Shown: positions 7,395 to 15,542 of the stretch, one piece after another
Layout of the letters: each line of letters begins with the position of its first letter
Numbering within the stretch: position 1 is the stretch's first letter
Assembly: GCA_019636345.1 (NCBI GenBank)
Contig: JAHBXQ010000003.1
Span: forward strand, 496,001 to 560,000
Length of the DNA: 64,000 nt
Direction of reading: 5' to 3'
Source: Pirellulales bacterium
GTDB lineage: Bacteria; Planctomycetota; Planctomycetia; Pirellulales; Lacipirellulaceae
Notes under the pieces: generated by a model
Seen by the model: the letters and a program-made list of their open reading frames with translations, nothing else
Database searches by the model: none
What the model was told of the DNA's origin: nothing
Translations under genes and position numbers: made by a program

Positions 7395-8885
7395 TCACTC
7401 GGCGAGCCAGCCTCTGCTCCGCTCCACCGCGGAGGTCCAGCGTTTGATGCGCGTCGTTCGTTCGCGCGGGGGAAGTTGCGGGGCGAACTCGCGGTGGAGC
7501 GCCCATTGCTCGGCCAAATCGGCCGGCTTCGACCAGACCTGGGCGTGCAGGCCCGCGAGGTACGCGGCGCCCAGCGCGGTCGTCTCGGTGACGACCGGGC
7601 GCTGGACCGGCTTGCCGAGCAGGTCGGCCTGGAACTGCAGCAGTTCGTCGTTGACCGCCGCGCCGCCGTCGACGCGCAGCTTGGTGAGCTTCACCCCCGA
7701 GACCGCTTCCATGGCGGCGATGACGTCGCGGCTTTGGTAGGCCATCGACTCGACGGTCGCCCGGGCGATGTGGCCGGCAGTCGTCGAGCGATCGAGCCCG
7801 ATGATCAGTCCCCGGGCGTACGGGTCCCAATGGGGCGTGCCGAGCCCCACCAGCGCGGGGACGAAGTACACCCCGCCGCTGTCGGGCTGACTGCGCGCGA
7901 GGCGCTCGACGTCGGCCGAGGTCTTGATCAGTTGCAACCCGTCGCGCAGCCACTGCACGGCGGCGCCGCCGATGAACACGGCCCCCTCCAGGCAGTAGGA
8001 CGCCTTGCCGGCGAGCCTCCAGCCGACGGTGGTGAGCAGGCCCGGGGGGGACTCGACCGGTTCGGCGCCCGTGTTGAGGAGGATGAAACAGCCGGTGCCA
8101 TAGGTGTTTTTAGCCATGCCCGCCTTGAAGCACGCCTGACCGAAGAGGGCGGCCTGCTGATCGCCGGCGACGCCGCCGATCGGAAGCTCGAACCCGAAGT
8201 GCCGTTTGTCGGCGACGCCGAAATCGCCGCTGGAGTCGCGGACCTCGGGCAGCATCTCGCGCGGCACGCGGAGCGCGTCGAGCAGTTCTTGATCCCAGTC
8301 GAGGGCGTGGATGTCGTACAGCATCGTCCGGCTGGCGTTGCTGCAGTCGGTGGCGTGGACGGCGCCGCCGGTGAGCTTCCACAACAGCCAGGAGTCGATC
8401 GTGCCGGCGAGGATCTCGCCCTTGGCGGCGCGGCGGCGGAGCTTGTGCTTGTCGAGCAGGTGGCGAATCTTCGTGCCGCTGAAGTAGGGGTCGATCACCA
8501 AGCCGGTCTTGGCGCGGACGACCGGTTCCAGCCCGGCCCGTTTGAGCCGCTCGCAGAGCGGGGCGGTGATGCGGCTTTGCCAGACGATCGCGTTGTCGAC
8601 CGGGCGGCCGGTGGCGCGGTCCCACAGGACGACGGTCTCGCGCTGGTTGGCGATCCCCAGGGCCGCGACGTTGCGACCGTCGGCCTTCGCCTGCCGGAGC
8701 GCAGCCCGAGCCGTCTTGAGCTGCGCGGCCCAGATCGCCTCGGGATCATGCTCGACGTGTCCCGACGAGGGATAGATCTGCGGGAACTCTTGCTGGTCCT
8801 GGCCGGCAAGGCGTCCCTGGCGATCGAACACGATGCTGCGACTGGAGGTGGTCCCCTGGTCGAGGGCCAAGACGAATTGCGTCAC
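7395..8885 (-). CDS. glpK: Glycerol kinase
   Basis: A 496-residue FGGY-family kinase that phosphorylates glycerol to sn-glycerol 3-phosphate in the cytoplasm. The N-terminus LALDQGTTSSRSIVFD is the GlpK phosphate-binding block. Other family signatures are HVEHDPE, NQRETVVLWDRATG, FSGTKIRHLLD and the C-terminal GLGTPHWDPYARG and DGGAAVNDELLQFQ. Length equals the family norm. The start codon is GTG. It lies 116 bp downstream of the aquaglyceroporin gene on the same strand, so the two probably form a glpF-glpK uptake unit. No glpD or regulator is adjacent. Confidence 0.97.
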   Translation of the reverse strand: MTQFVLALDQGTTSSRSIVFDRQGRLAGQDQQEFPQIYPSSGHVEHDPEAIWAAQLKTARAALRQAKADGRNVAALGIANQRETVVLWDRATGRPVDNAIVWQSRITAPLCERLKRAGLEPVVRAKTGLVIDPYFSGTKIRHLLDKHKLRRRAAKGEILAGTIDSWLLWKLTGGAVHATDCSNASRTMLYDIHALDWDQELLDALRVPREMLPEVRDSSGDFGVADKRHFGFELPIGGVAGDQQAALFGQACFKAGMAKNTYGTGCFILLNTGAEPVESPPGLLTTVGWRLAGKASYCLEGAVFIGGAAVQWLRDGLQLIKTSADVERLARSQPDSGGVYFVPALVGLGTPHWDPYARGLIIGLDRSTTAGHIARATVESMAYQSRDVIAAMEAVSGVKLTKLRVDGGAAVNDELLQFQADLLGKPVQRPVVTETTALGAAYLAGLHAQVWSKPADLAEQWALHREFAPQLPPRERTTRIKRWTSAVERSRGWLAE

Positions 8886-9001
8886 GAGGTTGCTCCGGTT
8901 CTAGCGACAAGAATTGCGACAAGGTGCGCGTCATGCTACGACGAGCCTGAACCCAGTGCGACGCCTGCGGTTGGCGCCGGCCGGCTCAGGCGAGCGCGGC
9001 G

Positions 9002-9748
9002 TTACAGGCCGAGGACGCGCCACAGCAGGGCGCCGACCATGGCGCCGGCGAAGGGGCCGGCGACGGGGATCCAGGCGTAGCTCCACCCCGAGTCTCCTTT
9101 GCCCGCGATCGGCAGCAGCGCGTGGACGATCCGCGGGGCGAAGTCGCGGGCCGGGTTGATCGCGTAGCCGGTCGGTCCTCCCAGCGACAGCCCGATCCCC
9201 GCGACCAGCAGCCCCACCAGCAGCGGATTGACCCCGACGGAAAACGCCTTCGCAAGGTCGACCTCGCCTTGCGGCAACTCGCCCGCATTGGCGCCGATGG
9301 CCAAAATGCCGAAGATCAGCACGGCCGTGCCGATGAACTCGGTGACGAAGTTCCAGAAGGGAGCGTCGATCGCCGGCCCGGTGCAAAAGCAGTTGCGAAT
9401 GGCCACGGGATCGTCGGTGGCGTCGAAGTGATACTTGTAGGCGAGCCAGACGAGAACCGCCCCGATCGCGGCGCCGACCTGCTGTCCGGCGAGGTACTGG
9501 GGGAGGAGGCTGCCGTCGAGTTGCTCGAGGCCGTACAGCGCCAGGCTGACCGCCGGATTGAGGTGGGCGCCGCTGATCCGCCCGACGGCGTACACGGCCA
9601 AAGCGACCCCCAACGCCCAGCCGGCCGTGATGCAAATCCACCCGCCGCCGTTGCCTGCGGTCTTGTTGAGCAGGACGTTGGCGACGACCCCGTTGCCGAA
9701 CAGGATGAGAATGGCGGTCCCCGCCGCCTCTGCGAGAAACAAGTCCAT
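9002..9748 (-). CDS. glpF: Glycerol uptake facilitator (aquaglyceroporin)
   Basis: A 248-residue MIP-family channel with six predicted membrane helices. The start at 9748 gives a normal N-terminus (MDLFLAEAAGTAILILFG); a longer frame upstream adds 88 arginine-rich residues and is rejected. The two half-helix motifs are intact: HLNPAVS (NPA at 64-66) and INPARDF (198-204). The aspartate after the second NPAR is the usual mark of glycerol facilitators rather than strict water channels. It feeds glycerol to the adjacent kinase. An AGG-type ribosome site is only weakly visible. Confidence 0.93.
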   Translation of the reverse strand: MDLFLAEAAGTAILILFGNGVVANVLLNKTAGNGGGWICITAGWALGVALAVYAVGRISGAHLNPAVSLALYGLEQLDGSLLPQYLAGQQVGAAIGAVLVWLAYKYHFDATDDPVAIRNCFCTGPAIDAPFWNFVTEFIGTAVLIFGILAIGANAGELPQGEVDLAKAFSVGVNPLLVGLLVAGIGLSLGGPTGYAINPARDFAPRIVHALLPIAGKGDSGWSYAWIPVAGPFAGAMVGALLWRVLGL

Positions 9749-10094
9749 GGTTGCGATCGCCTCGTGCCGTCGGAGCAGGTCCCCCCGGCGCGGGCGTCCG
9801 GAGGCCTCCGCATGGTAGCGTCGGCGGCGTCCGGCGTCACTTGCAGCCGCGCGGCTTGCTGCCGCAACCGGCGAGGGGTCATCCGTGCCCGGCTTGGAGC
9901 GGTTCGGCGGCTTGCACTCTCGTTGCGGGGCGGGAGAAGCCAACTCTTGGGCGCGCGGCAAGAATCGCCGCAACTCACGCCCCGGGCGCGGAGTTGATAG
10001 GATTGTCGCCACCCCGGGCGAGACCGGCTCGGGGTGGACGTGCGAGGATGAACCGAGTAGTCAGTGAGTCGGTCACCGGAAAGCGAGGGGAGCC
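9749..10094. other. Divergent intergenic region glpF / hydrolase
   Basis: The upstream regions of both divergent genes lie here. GAGGGGAG before 10095 is a good ribosome-binding site for the hydrolase. I see no convincing promoter pair, operator palindrome or RNA element. Confidence 0.5.
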
Positions 10095-11144
10095 ATGGGC
10101 ATCGTCCGTCGTCGCCGATCCTGGTTGCTGGCGATTCTGTTGGCGGCGCGGATTGTGCCGGTCGAGAGCGTCGCTGCGAAGGATGCGTACGATCCGTTGG
10201 CGGTCGACGACGCGGCGTTGCCGCCGCCGCTCGATGCGACGGTGCATGACGCGGCCCGGGGCCGCGACGTCCCGGTGTTCGTTTACCTGCCGGCCGACCC
10301 CGCGCCGACGCCGGTCGTGCTGTTCAGCCACGGGTTAGGAGGAGATCGCCAGGGGAACGGGTATCTTGGTCGGCATTGGGCGGGACGGGGGTACGTCGCC
10401 GTGTTTCTTCAGCATGCAGGGAGCGACGGGTCCGTAGGAAAGGACGCCTCGCCGTTGCGCCGGATGAGCGCTCTGCGCGACGCGGCCACTGGCGAGAACT
10501 TCCTGCTGCGAGTTCGCGACGTCTCGGCCGTGCTCGATCGGCTGACGGAGTGGAACGAGTCGGGGCGCGATGCGCGCGGGACCGACCCTGCAGACGGAGA
10601 CCAGGAGATCGCCGCGCTCGTGGCGGGTCGGCTCGACATGGGGCGCGTGGGGATGTCGGGTCACTCGTTCGGCGCGGTGACGACGCAGGCGGTCGCCGGT
10701 CAGTCGTTCGCCCGGGGGCGCATGTCGATGACCGACTCGCGGATCAAGGCCGCGGTGCTGATGAGTCCCAGCATGCCGCGGCGCGGCTCGGCCGCCGACG
10801 CCTTTGGCCAAGTCGCCGTGCCGTGGTTGCTGCTGACCGGGACGGAGGACGGATCGCCGTTGGGGGATCAAACGCCCGCGACGCGCCGGCAGGTGTATCC
10901 GGCGCTCCCTGCGGGAGACAAGTACCAACTGATGCTCGCGGGAGCGGAGCATTCGGCGTTCGGCGATCGACCGCTGCTCGCCGATCGCAAGGCGCGGAAC
11001 CCCAACCACCATCGGGCGATCGTGGCGCTGACGACGGCGTTCTGGGACGCATATCTGAAACAGGATCCCGCCGCCCGAGAGTGGCTCGCCGGGGCGGGGC
11101 CGCGATCGGTGCTCGAAGAAGGGGACGCGTGGGAGAAGAAGTGA
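10095..11144 (+). CDS. Secreted alpha/beta hydrolase (dienelactone-hydrolase-like)
   Basis: A 349-residue protein with an N-terminal signal sequence (RRRRSWLLAILLAARIV). The alpha/beta-hydrolase core begins PTPVVLFSHGLGGDRQG, which supplies the oxyanion region. The nucleophile is the serine of GHSFG (about residue 193), and likely acid and base are in TGTEDGSPLG and GAEHSAFGD. The overall plan matches predicted dienelactone hydrolases and PAF-acetylhydrolase-like esterases, whose natural substrates are mostly unknown. It is probably periplasmic or extracellular. GAGGGGAG precedes the start. The neighbours do not narrow the substrate. Confidence 0.85.
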   Translation: MGIVRRRRSWLLAILLAARIVPVESVAAKDAYDPLAVDDAALPPPLDATVHDAARGRDVPVFVYLPADPAPTPVVLFSHGLGGDRQGNGYLGRHWAGRGYVAVFLQHAGSDGSVGKDASPLRRMSALRDAATGENFLLRVRDVSAVLDRLTEWNESGRDARGTDPADGDQEIAALVAGRLDMGRVGMSGHSFGAVTTQAVAGQSFARGRMSMTDSRIKAAVLMSPSMPRRGSAADAFGQVAVPWLLLTGTEDGSPLGDQTPATRRQVYPALPAGDKYQLMLAGAEHSAFGDRPLLADRKARNPNHHRAIVALTTAFWDAYLKQDPAAREWLAGAGPRSVLEEGDAWEKK

Positions 11145-11192
11145 GGGGTGGCGAACGTCATGCGATCACGACTTGATGTTTTCCCCTCTCGC

Positions 11193-11582
11193 TCACGCGC
11201 TCGTACGGCTTTGCGCCCGTCCGCGCCGGCTTCGCCATTGCAGCGGCGATTCATCGGTCTGAACATAAAACATCAATAGCAGGTCGCCCCCGATCGAAGA
11301 ATTGTCATCGTTGACCGTCATCAGGTCGGCTATATGATCCCACCACCGTCGCACGACCGAGTGATGAGGAGAACGGACGGTCGACTTGTTGTTGCGGACA
11401 AGTTCCTAGGCAAACAGCACGCCGGTCGATTCGTACTGCCAGAAAGCGTAGTCGACGAGGCCCGCCTCGCGTAGTGCCGGGTCCATCGCCGGCCTGACTT
11501 CGTCATGCCGCCGGCGACAATCCTCGGGCATGACGCGATTCAGTTGCACGCGGAAGGCGAGGCGGTTAATGTGCAGTCCCAT
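11193..11582 (-). pseudogene. rhaM: L-rhamnose mutarotase, interrupted by one in-frame amber codon
   Basis: From ATG 11582 the frame gives 58 residues (RLAFRVQLN, RRRHDEV, TGVLFA) and meets TAG at 11408-11406. The same frame continues to a TGA at 11195-11193 and encodes the rest of the family: VVRRWWDHIADLM, a DDNSS block and LLLMFYV. Compared with E. coli RhaM from memory, the distance between the LLFA and RWW blocks is exactly conserved if the stop replaces one residue, a Tyr in many relatives. The catalytic-region His (RRRH) and the WW pair remain, but the usual IWPEL reads VRPAM. No other rhamnose gene is nearby. A decayed gene, a sequencing error or stop readthrough are possible, in that order. 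Confidence 0.82.
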
Positions 11583-11714
11583 CAGTAGGCGGTAGCGAGT
11601 AACACGGGTGTGTTCACATAAAATACCGCAGATCACCCCGTGATCGCCGGGGCGGCTGTCCGGCTTTGACAAGCTCCATCCGATCCGCATTGACAGAGCT
11701 AAGGCAATTATTCG

Positions 11715-12410
11715 ATGGGCAATGGCGATGCCCCGGGATGTCTCGGGTGGTTGTTGGGAGGAGGGCGACGCACGTCGACCGACGGCGAGGCCTCGGTGCA
11801 TGCTGACGAGTGGCCGTTTCGCCAGCGAGACGACTTTCTCACTCCGGCCGAGTTGTCGTTCTATCATGTACTCGAGGGAGTTGTACGCGGCGTGGCGGTC
11901 GTTTGCCCAAAAGTCCGGCTTGCCGACGTGGTGTTCGTCAAAGCTCAAGACGGCAAGCTCAACCACCAGAATAGAATCGACCGCCAACACCTTGACTTCG
12001 TCTTGTGCGACCCCCAGACCATGCGACCGCGATGCGTGGTGGAACTCGACGACACGAGCCATGCAGGAAAGCGTCAGCAAGAGCGGGATGGCAAGAAGAA
12101 TAACGTCCTGGCGGCCGCGGGACTGCCGCTAGTGCGCATCGCGGCACAGCGGCAATATCGTACAGCGGAGTTGGCCGCACAACTGCGTTCCTATCTCGTA
12201 CCTACGCCCGAAATGTCGTCCTCGCCCGCCGCGCCGCCCGTCCTGCCGTCGCAGAGGGCCCCAAGCGTCGCCGAGTCGCCCGTTCACCCGCTTTGTCCCA
12301 AGTGCGGCATACCGATGATAGCGCGTATTGCCCAAAAAGGGCCTCACGCGGGAACGGAATTCTATGGCTGTGCCAACTATCCGCAATGTCGTGAAGTGCG
12401 GCGACGGTGA
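11715..12410 (+). CDS. DUF2726 protein with C-terminal topoisomerase-type zinc ribbon
   Basis: A 231-residue protein. Residues about 41-160 match DUF2726, a PD-(D/E)XK-like fold: FLTPAELSFYHVL, then HLDFVL (D94), VVELDD (E110, D112) and the GLPLVRI strand. A Pro/Ser linker leads to a four-cysteine zinc ribbon of the topoisomerase C-terminal kind (CPKCG at 194-198, then GCANYPQC). This architecture recurs in bacteria, often near restriction or mobile genes, but its biochemical activity is not established. It lies divergently 132 bp from the rhaM pseudogene. Codon choice looks less GC-biased than the neighbours, which may indicate transfer. It is probably a nuclease or DNA-binding protein. Confidence 0.8.
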   Translation: MGNGDAPGCLGWLLGGGRRTSTDGEASVHADEWPFRQRDDFLTPAELSFYHVLEGVVRGVAVVCPKVRLADVVFVKAQDGKLNHQNRIDRQHLDFVLCDPQTMRPRCVVELDDTSHAGKRQQERDGKKNNVLAAAGLPLVRIAAQRQYRTAELAAQLRSYLVPTPEMSSSPAAPPVLPSQRAPSVAESPVHPLCPKCGIPMIARIAQKGPHAGTEFYGCANYPQCREVRRR

Positions 12411-12812
12411 GAGCATGCCATGCGAGAGACCAACGCTGCGACGCCGCATGGGGCCGGCGCTGCGAGGATGTCGTGGTATGCTGCGCGGGAGTCGTGGCCA
12501 GGCATCTGATTCTTGCGCCATAAGATATTTGAAGAGACCAATTTGGATAGCTCGCTGTCTTGAGGCGGCCAACTCATCCTAATCGAAGAGATTCTCGTGT
12601 GGCATGGCAAGCCACTTGGGCGAACATCCCAAAATCACGCGCTTCGCCGACGCCGCTACGTGACAAGTTTGCAGGCAAAGCCGGGGGCCCTCGGCGCTTG
12701 CATTTCCCCAATCCCGGCGTGCGAAAGCGAGAAATTCGGATTCCTGATTTCAAGAGACGACAGTCGGCTAGCGTTGACAGATGCCCGGAAGGTACATATA
12801 GTATACAAATGT
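12411..12812. other. Intergenic region with the DNA polymerase promoter
   Basis: The 402 bases between the DUF2726 gene and the polymerase hold no supported gene. An in-frame extension of the polymerase up to 12597 exists but encodes unrelated Arg-rich sequence and lies upstream of the promoter. The promoter elements are at 12774-12802. Confidence 0.55.
12774..12802 (+). promoter_or_regulatory. Strong sigma-70-type promoter of the Y-family polymerase gene
   Basis: TTGACA (12774-12779), a 17-bp spacer and TATAGT (12797-12802) form a near-consensus promoter. The expected transcription start is about 12808-12810, only 3-5 nt before the ATG at 12813. The transcript would therefore be leaderless or nearly so. 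Confidence 0.6.
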
Positions 12813-12814
12813 AT
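12803..12814. promoter_or_regulatory. Candidate operator palindrome over the transcription start
   Basis: ATACAAATGTAT is a short dyad (ATAC/GTAT around AAAT) directly after the -10 hexamer, overlapping the predicted transcription start and the start codon. A repressor bound here would block initiation. DNA-damage control is a guess from the gene's role; the site does not match the common LexA consensus sequences. Confidence 0.3.
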
Positions 12815-14054
12815 GCTGTATGTCGATTGGCTGTTTCTTGACATGAATTCGTTCTTCGCCTCGGCGGAGCAGCATCTGCAGCCGCGGTTGCGGGGGCGGC
12901 CGGTGGCGGTCGTGCCCGTCAGGACCGACCGCACGTGCTGCATCGCCGCCAGTTACGAGGCGCGGGCGTACGGCGTGAAGACCGGCACGAACGTCGGCGA
13001 GGCGCGGCGTCGCTGCCCGGGGCTGGTGCTTGTCGAGGGGCGGCACGAACGGTACGTCGAACTCCATCACCGGATCATCGCCGCGGTCGAGACGGTGCTG
13101 CCGGTCGAGAAGGTCTGCTCGATCGACGAAATGGCGTGCCGGTTGTCGCCGCAGCATCGCGAAACGGGCGCCGCCATGGCGTTGGCGCGACACGTGAAGT
13201 GCGCCATCGACGAGCAGATCGGGCCGAGTTTGAAATGCTCGATCGGGCTGGCCACGAATCGCTTTCTGGCCAAGGTGGCCAGCAACATGCAGAAGCCGGA
13301 CGGCTTGTCGGTCATCGCGCGCGAGGAACTCCCCCGGCGGCTGCACGCGCTGGAACTGACCGATTTCCCCGGCATCGGCCGGAACATGGAGCGGCGCCTG
13401 CATGCCTGCGGCATTCGCACGACGCGGCAGTTGTGCGGGCTGTCGAAGCAGGCGCTGGTCGATGCGTGGCAAAGCGTGCTGGGGGAGCAGTGGTGGCACT
13501 GGCTGCGCGGCGACGATTGCCCCGAGCGGCCGACCGTGCGCCGCACCGTGGGCCATTCGCACGTGCTGCCTCCCGAACTGCGGACCGACGACGGGGCCCG
13601 GGCGGTGCTGGTGCGGCTGTTGCACAAAGCGGCGATGCGGTTGCGGCAGATCGGGTACTGGGCGAAACGGATGTCCGTGTCGCTGCGATACGCCGACGGC
13701 TCGCCCCGTTGGCGACGCACGCTGTATTTGGGCTGCTGCCAGGACACGCCGACGATGCTCAAGGCGCTGGACCGGGCGTGGCGAGAGCGGTTGCGCGGCG
13801 GTCGGCCGCTGCAACCGGCGATCACGCTGCTGGACCTCGTCCCGGCGGCGAGCGCGACGCCGAGCCTGTTCGAGGAGGACCGCCGCGCGCTGGCCGCCGC
13901 CCGGGCGATGGACGCGGCGAACCTGCGATTCGGCGCGGGGGCGGTCTACTTCGCCTCGATGCCCGAAGCCCGCGCCGCGGCGCCCCTGCGGATCGCGTTT
14001 ACGAACATCCCGGACGTGGCGAGCGAGAGCACGGACAAGGGGCGGCTCGAGTAG
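12813..14054 (+). CDS. Y-family DNA polymerase (DinB/UmuC-like translesion polymerase)
   Basis: A 413-residue protein from ATG 12813, which gives the expected N-terminus with WLFLDMNSFFASAEQ, where D10 is the first catalytic aspartate. The second acidic pair is in CSIDEMACRL (D105, E106). The block CSIGLATNRFLAKVASNMQK and the helix-hairpin-helix DFPGIGRNMERRL follow, then a little-finger region to the end. Such enzymes copy damaged DNA with low fidelity. It is not next to imuA or dnaE2, so it is not an evident ImuB cassette. Expression from the promoter at 12774-12802 would be almost leaderless. An inverted repeat follows its stop. Confidence 0.9.
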   Translation: MLYVDWLFLDMNSFFASAEQHLQPRLRGRPVAVVPVRTDRTCCIAASYEARAYGVKTGTNVGEARRRCPGLVLVEGRHERYVELHHRIIAAVETVLPVEKVCSIDEMACRLSPQHRETGAAMALARHVKCAIDEQIGPSLKCSIGLATNRFLAKVASNMQKPDGLSVIAREELPRRLHALELTDFPGIGRNMERRLHACGIRTTRQLCGLSKQALVDAWQSVLGEQWWHWLRGDDCPERPTVRRTVGHSHVLPPELRTDDGARAVLVRLLHKAAMRLRQIGYWAKRMSVSLRYADGSPRWRRTLYLGCCQDTPTMLKALDRAWRERLRGGRPLQPAITLLDLVPAASATPSLFEEDRRALAAARAMDAANLRFGAGAVYFASMPEARAAAPLRIAFTNIPDVASESTDKGRLE

Positions 14055-14060
14055 CCCGAA

Positions 14061-14256
14061 TGGGTGGCTGGGGTCGGAGCGAAGCGGAGCCCCCAGATGC
14101 GTCCCATACGTTGAGGGCTACGTACGAGGCGCGTGCTTGGCCAATATCCAGCAACAGATTGTGGAAAAGCGGCTTCCATCGTACGCGACGAACAGGCGGG
14201 ACAACAACAAAACAGTCGTTAACTGGGGGCTCGCTTCGCTCGACCCCAGCCACCCA
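14061..14256. repeat. Long inverted repeat between convergent genes (GGCTGGGGTCG family)
   Basis: The left arm at 14061-14096 starts TGGGTGGCTGGGGTCGGAGC. The right arm at 14223-14256 is its reverse complement apart from two one-base gaps. About 126 bp of less GC-rich DNA separates the arms. It lies just after the polymerase gene and before the end of mqnE, which converge here. It may act as a bidirectional terminator, or the spacer may be an insertion into one palindrome. The arms are the same core as at 7215, 26622 and 58288. Confidence 0.8.
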
Positions 14257-14278
14257 TCCTAAGTGGGGTCACTGCATA

Positions 14279-15412
14279 CTACCCCGCCGCAATCGCCTCG
14301 CCTGCGTTCCAGCGCTCGCCTTGGCGCTGGACGCGGCGGTACAGCGTGTCGCGTTCCACCGGGTCGCGGCCGGCTTCTTCGATGAGGCGGCGGAGGTCGG
14401 CGACGCTCATCATCTCGGGGGTCTCGGCCCCCGCGTCGTGGTAGATCAGCTCGTGCCGCACGGTGCCGTCGATGTCGTCGGCGCCGTAGGCCAGCGCGAT
14501 CTGCGCCGTGCCGACCCCGAGCATGATCCAGTACGCCTTCAGGTGCGGCACGTTGTCGAGCATCAGCCGGCTGACGGCCATTGTGCGCAGGTCCGTCAGG
14601 GCATTGGGCTTCTTGATGTGCGACAGACCCGTATTGTCGGGGTGAAACGCCAGCGGGATGAACGTTTGGAAGCCGCCCGTTTCGTCCTGCAGTTCGCGCA
14701 AGCGGCAGAGGTGATCGATGCGGTGATACGGCTGTTCGATGTGGCCGTACAGCATCGTGCAGTTGCTCTTCAGGCCGAGGGCGTGGGCCGTGCGGTGGGT
14801 TTCGAACCAGCGGCCGGCGTCGGCCTTGTGTTCGCAGATCTTGTGGCGAACCTCGGGATGAAAGATCTCGGCTCCGCCGCCGGGGAGGCTGCCCAGGCCG
14901 GCGTCGATCATGTCGCGCAGGACCCACTCGATTGACTTCTTAGTGAGCCGGGCGAACCAGTCGATTTCGACCGGCGTCCAGGCCTTGAGATGAAGCGTCG
15001 GGTGCGCGTCGTGGAGCAGGCTGATCACCCGGCGATACGCGTCGTAGGAGTGCATGTGATGCAGCCCGCCGACGATGTGCATCTCGGTGCAGCCGTTGGC
15101 GACCGCCTCGGCGCCGCGGGCGAGGATCTGCTCGTCGCTCATCCAGTACCCCTTCGGATCGCGGAGATCGGCCCGGAAGGCGCAGAAGGTGCAGCGATAG
15201 ACGCAGACGTTCGTGGGGTTCAAGTGGGTGTTGATGTTGTAGTAGGCGGCGTTGCCGTTCTTGCGCTCGCGGACCAGGTTGGCCAGCTCGCCGAGTTCCG
15301 GAAGGGGCGTCTCGTCGCGGAACAGGAGCAGCCCGTCGTCGAAGGACAATCGCTCGCCGGCTTCGACCTTGTCGCGAACGGGCTTCAGGATGGGGGAAGA
15401 GGTGCGGAGCAT
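14279..15412 (-). CDS. mqnE: Aminofutalosine synthase
   Basis: A 377-residue radical SAM enzyme that joins SAM-derived adenosine to the MqnA product, giving aminodeoxyfutalosine in the futalosine route to menaquinone. The iron-sulfur triad is CVYRCTFC (C70, C74, C77), preceded by NPTNVC as in MqnE. HIVGGLH, WTPVEIDWFA, LPGGGAEIF and MLYGHIEQ further separate it from MqnC. It is the last gene of a four-gene minus-strand run for menaquinone synthesis. mqnA, mqnB, mqnC and mqnD are not in the window. Its 3' end faces the polymerase gene across an inverted repeat. Confidence 0.93.
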   Translation of the reverse strand: MLRTSSPILKPVRDKVEAGERLSFDDGLLLFRDETPLPELGELANLVRERKNGNAAYYNINTHLNPTNVCVYRCTFCAFRADLRDPKGYWMSDEQILARGAEAVANGCTEMHIVGGLHHMHSYDAYRRVISLLHDAHPTLHLKAWTPVEIDWFARLTKKSIEWVLRDMIDAGLGSLPGGGAEIFHPEVRHKICEHKADAGRWFETHRTAHALGLKSNCTMLYGHIEQPYHRIDHLCRLRELQDETGGFQTFIPLAFHPDNTGLSHIKKPNALTDLRTMAVSRLMLDNVPHLKAYWIMLGVGTAQIALAYGADDIDGTVRHELIYHDAGAETPEMMSVADLRRLIEEAGRDPVERDTLYRRVQRQGERWNAGEAIAAG

Positions 15413-15439
15413 GGCGACACTTTCAGGTCAATCGAACAA

Positions 15440-15533
15440 AAACTCGCGCCCAGGCGCGAAGGCGCAAAGATCGAGAGTCTCGCTTGAACGGTACGGAATG
15501 ACCTAAGCCTTGGCGCCTGGGTGCGAGTTGTTT
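15440..15533. repeat. Imperfect inverted repeat between mqnP-like gene and mqnE
   Basis: The left arm (15440-15463) reads AACTCGCGCCCAGGCGCGAAGGC. The right arm (15507-15533) is its near reverse complement (GCCTTGGCGCCTGGGTGCGAG). The loop is about 43 bp. It fills almost the whole intergenic gap of the operon and could pause transcription or protect RNA ends. Confidence 0.65.
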
Positions 15534-15542
15534 CCTTGAACG

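Noticed and set aside
12935-14935. Plus-strand frame of 666 codons over the polymerase and mqnE
   Set aside because: It crosses two convergent genes with clear motifs in other frames and has no recognisable similarity.
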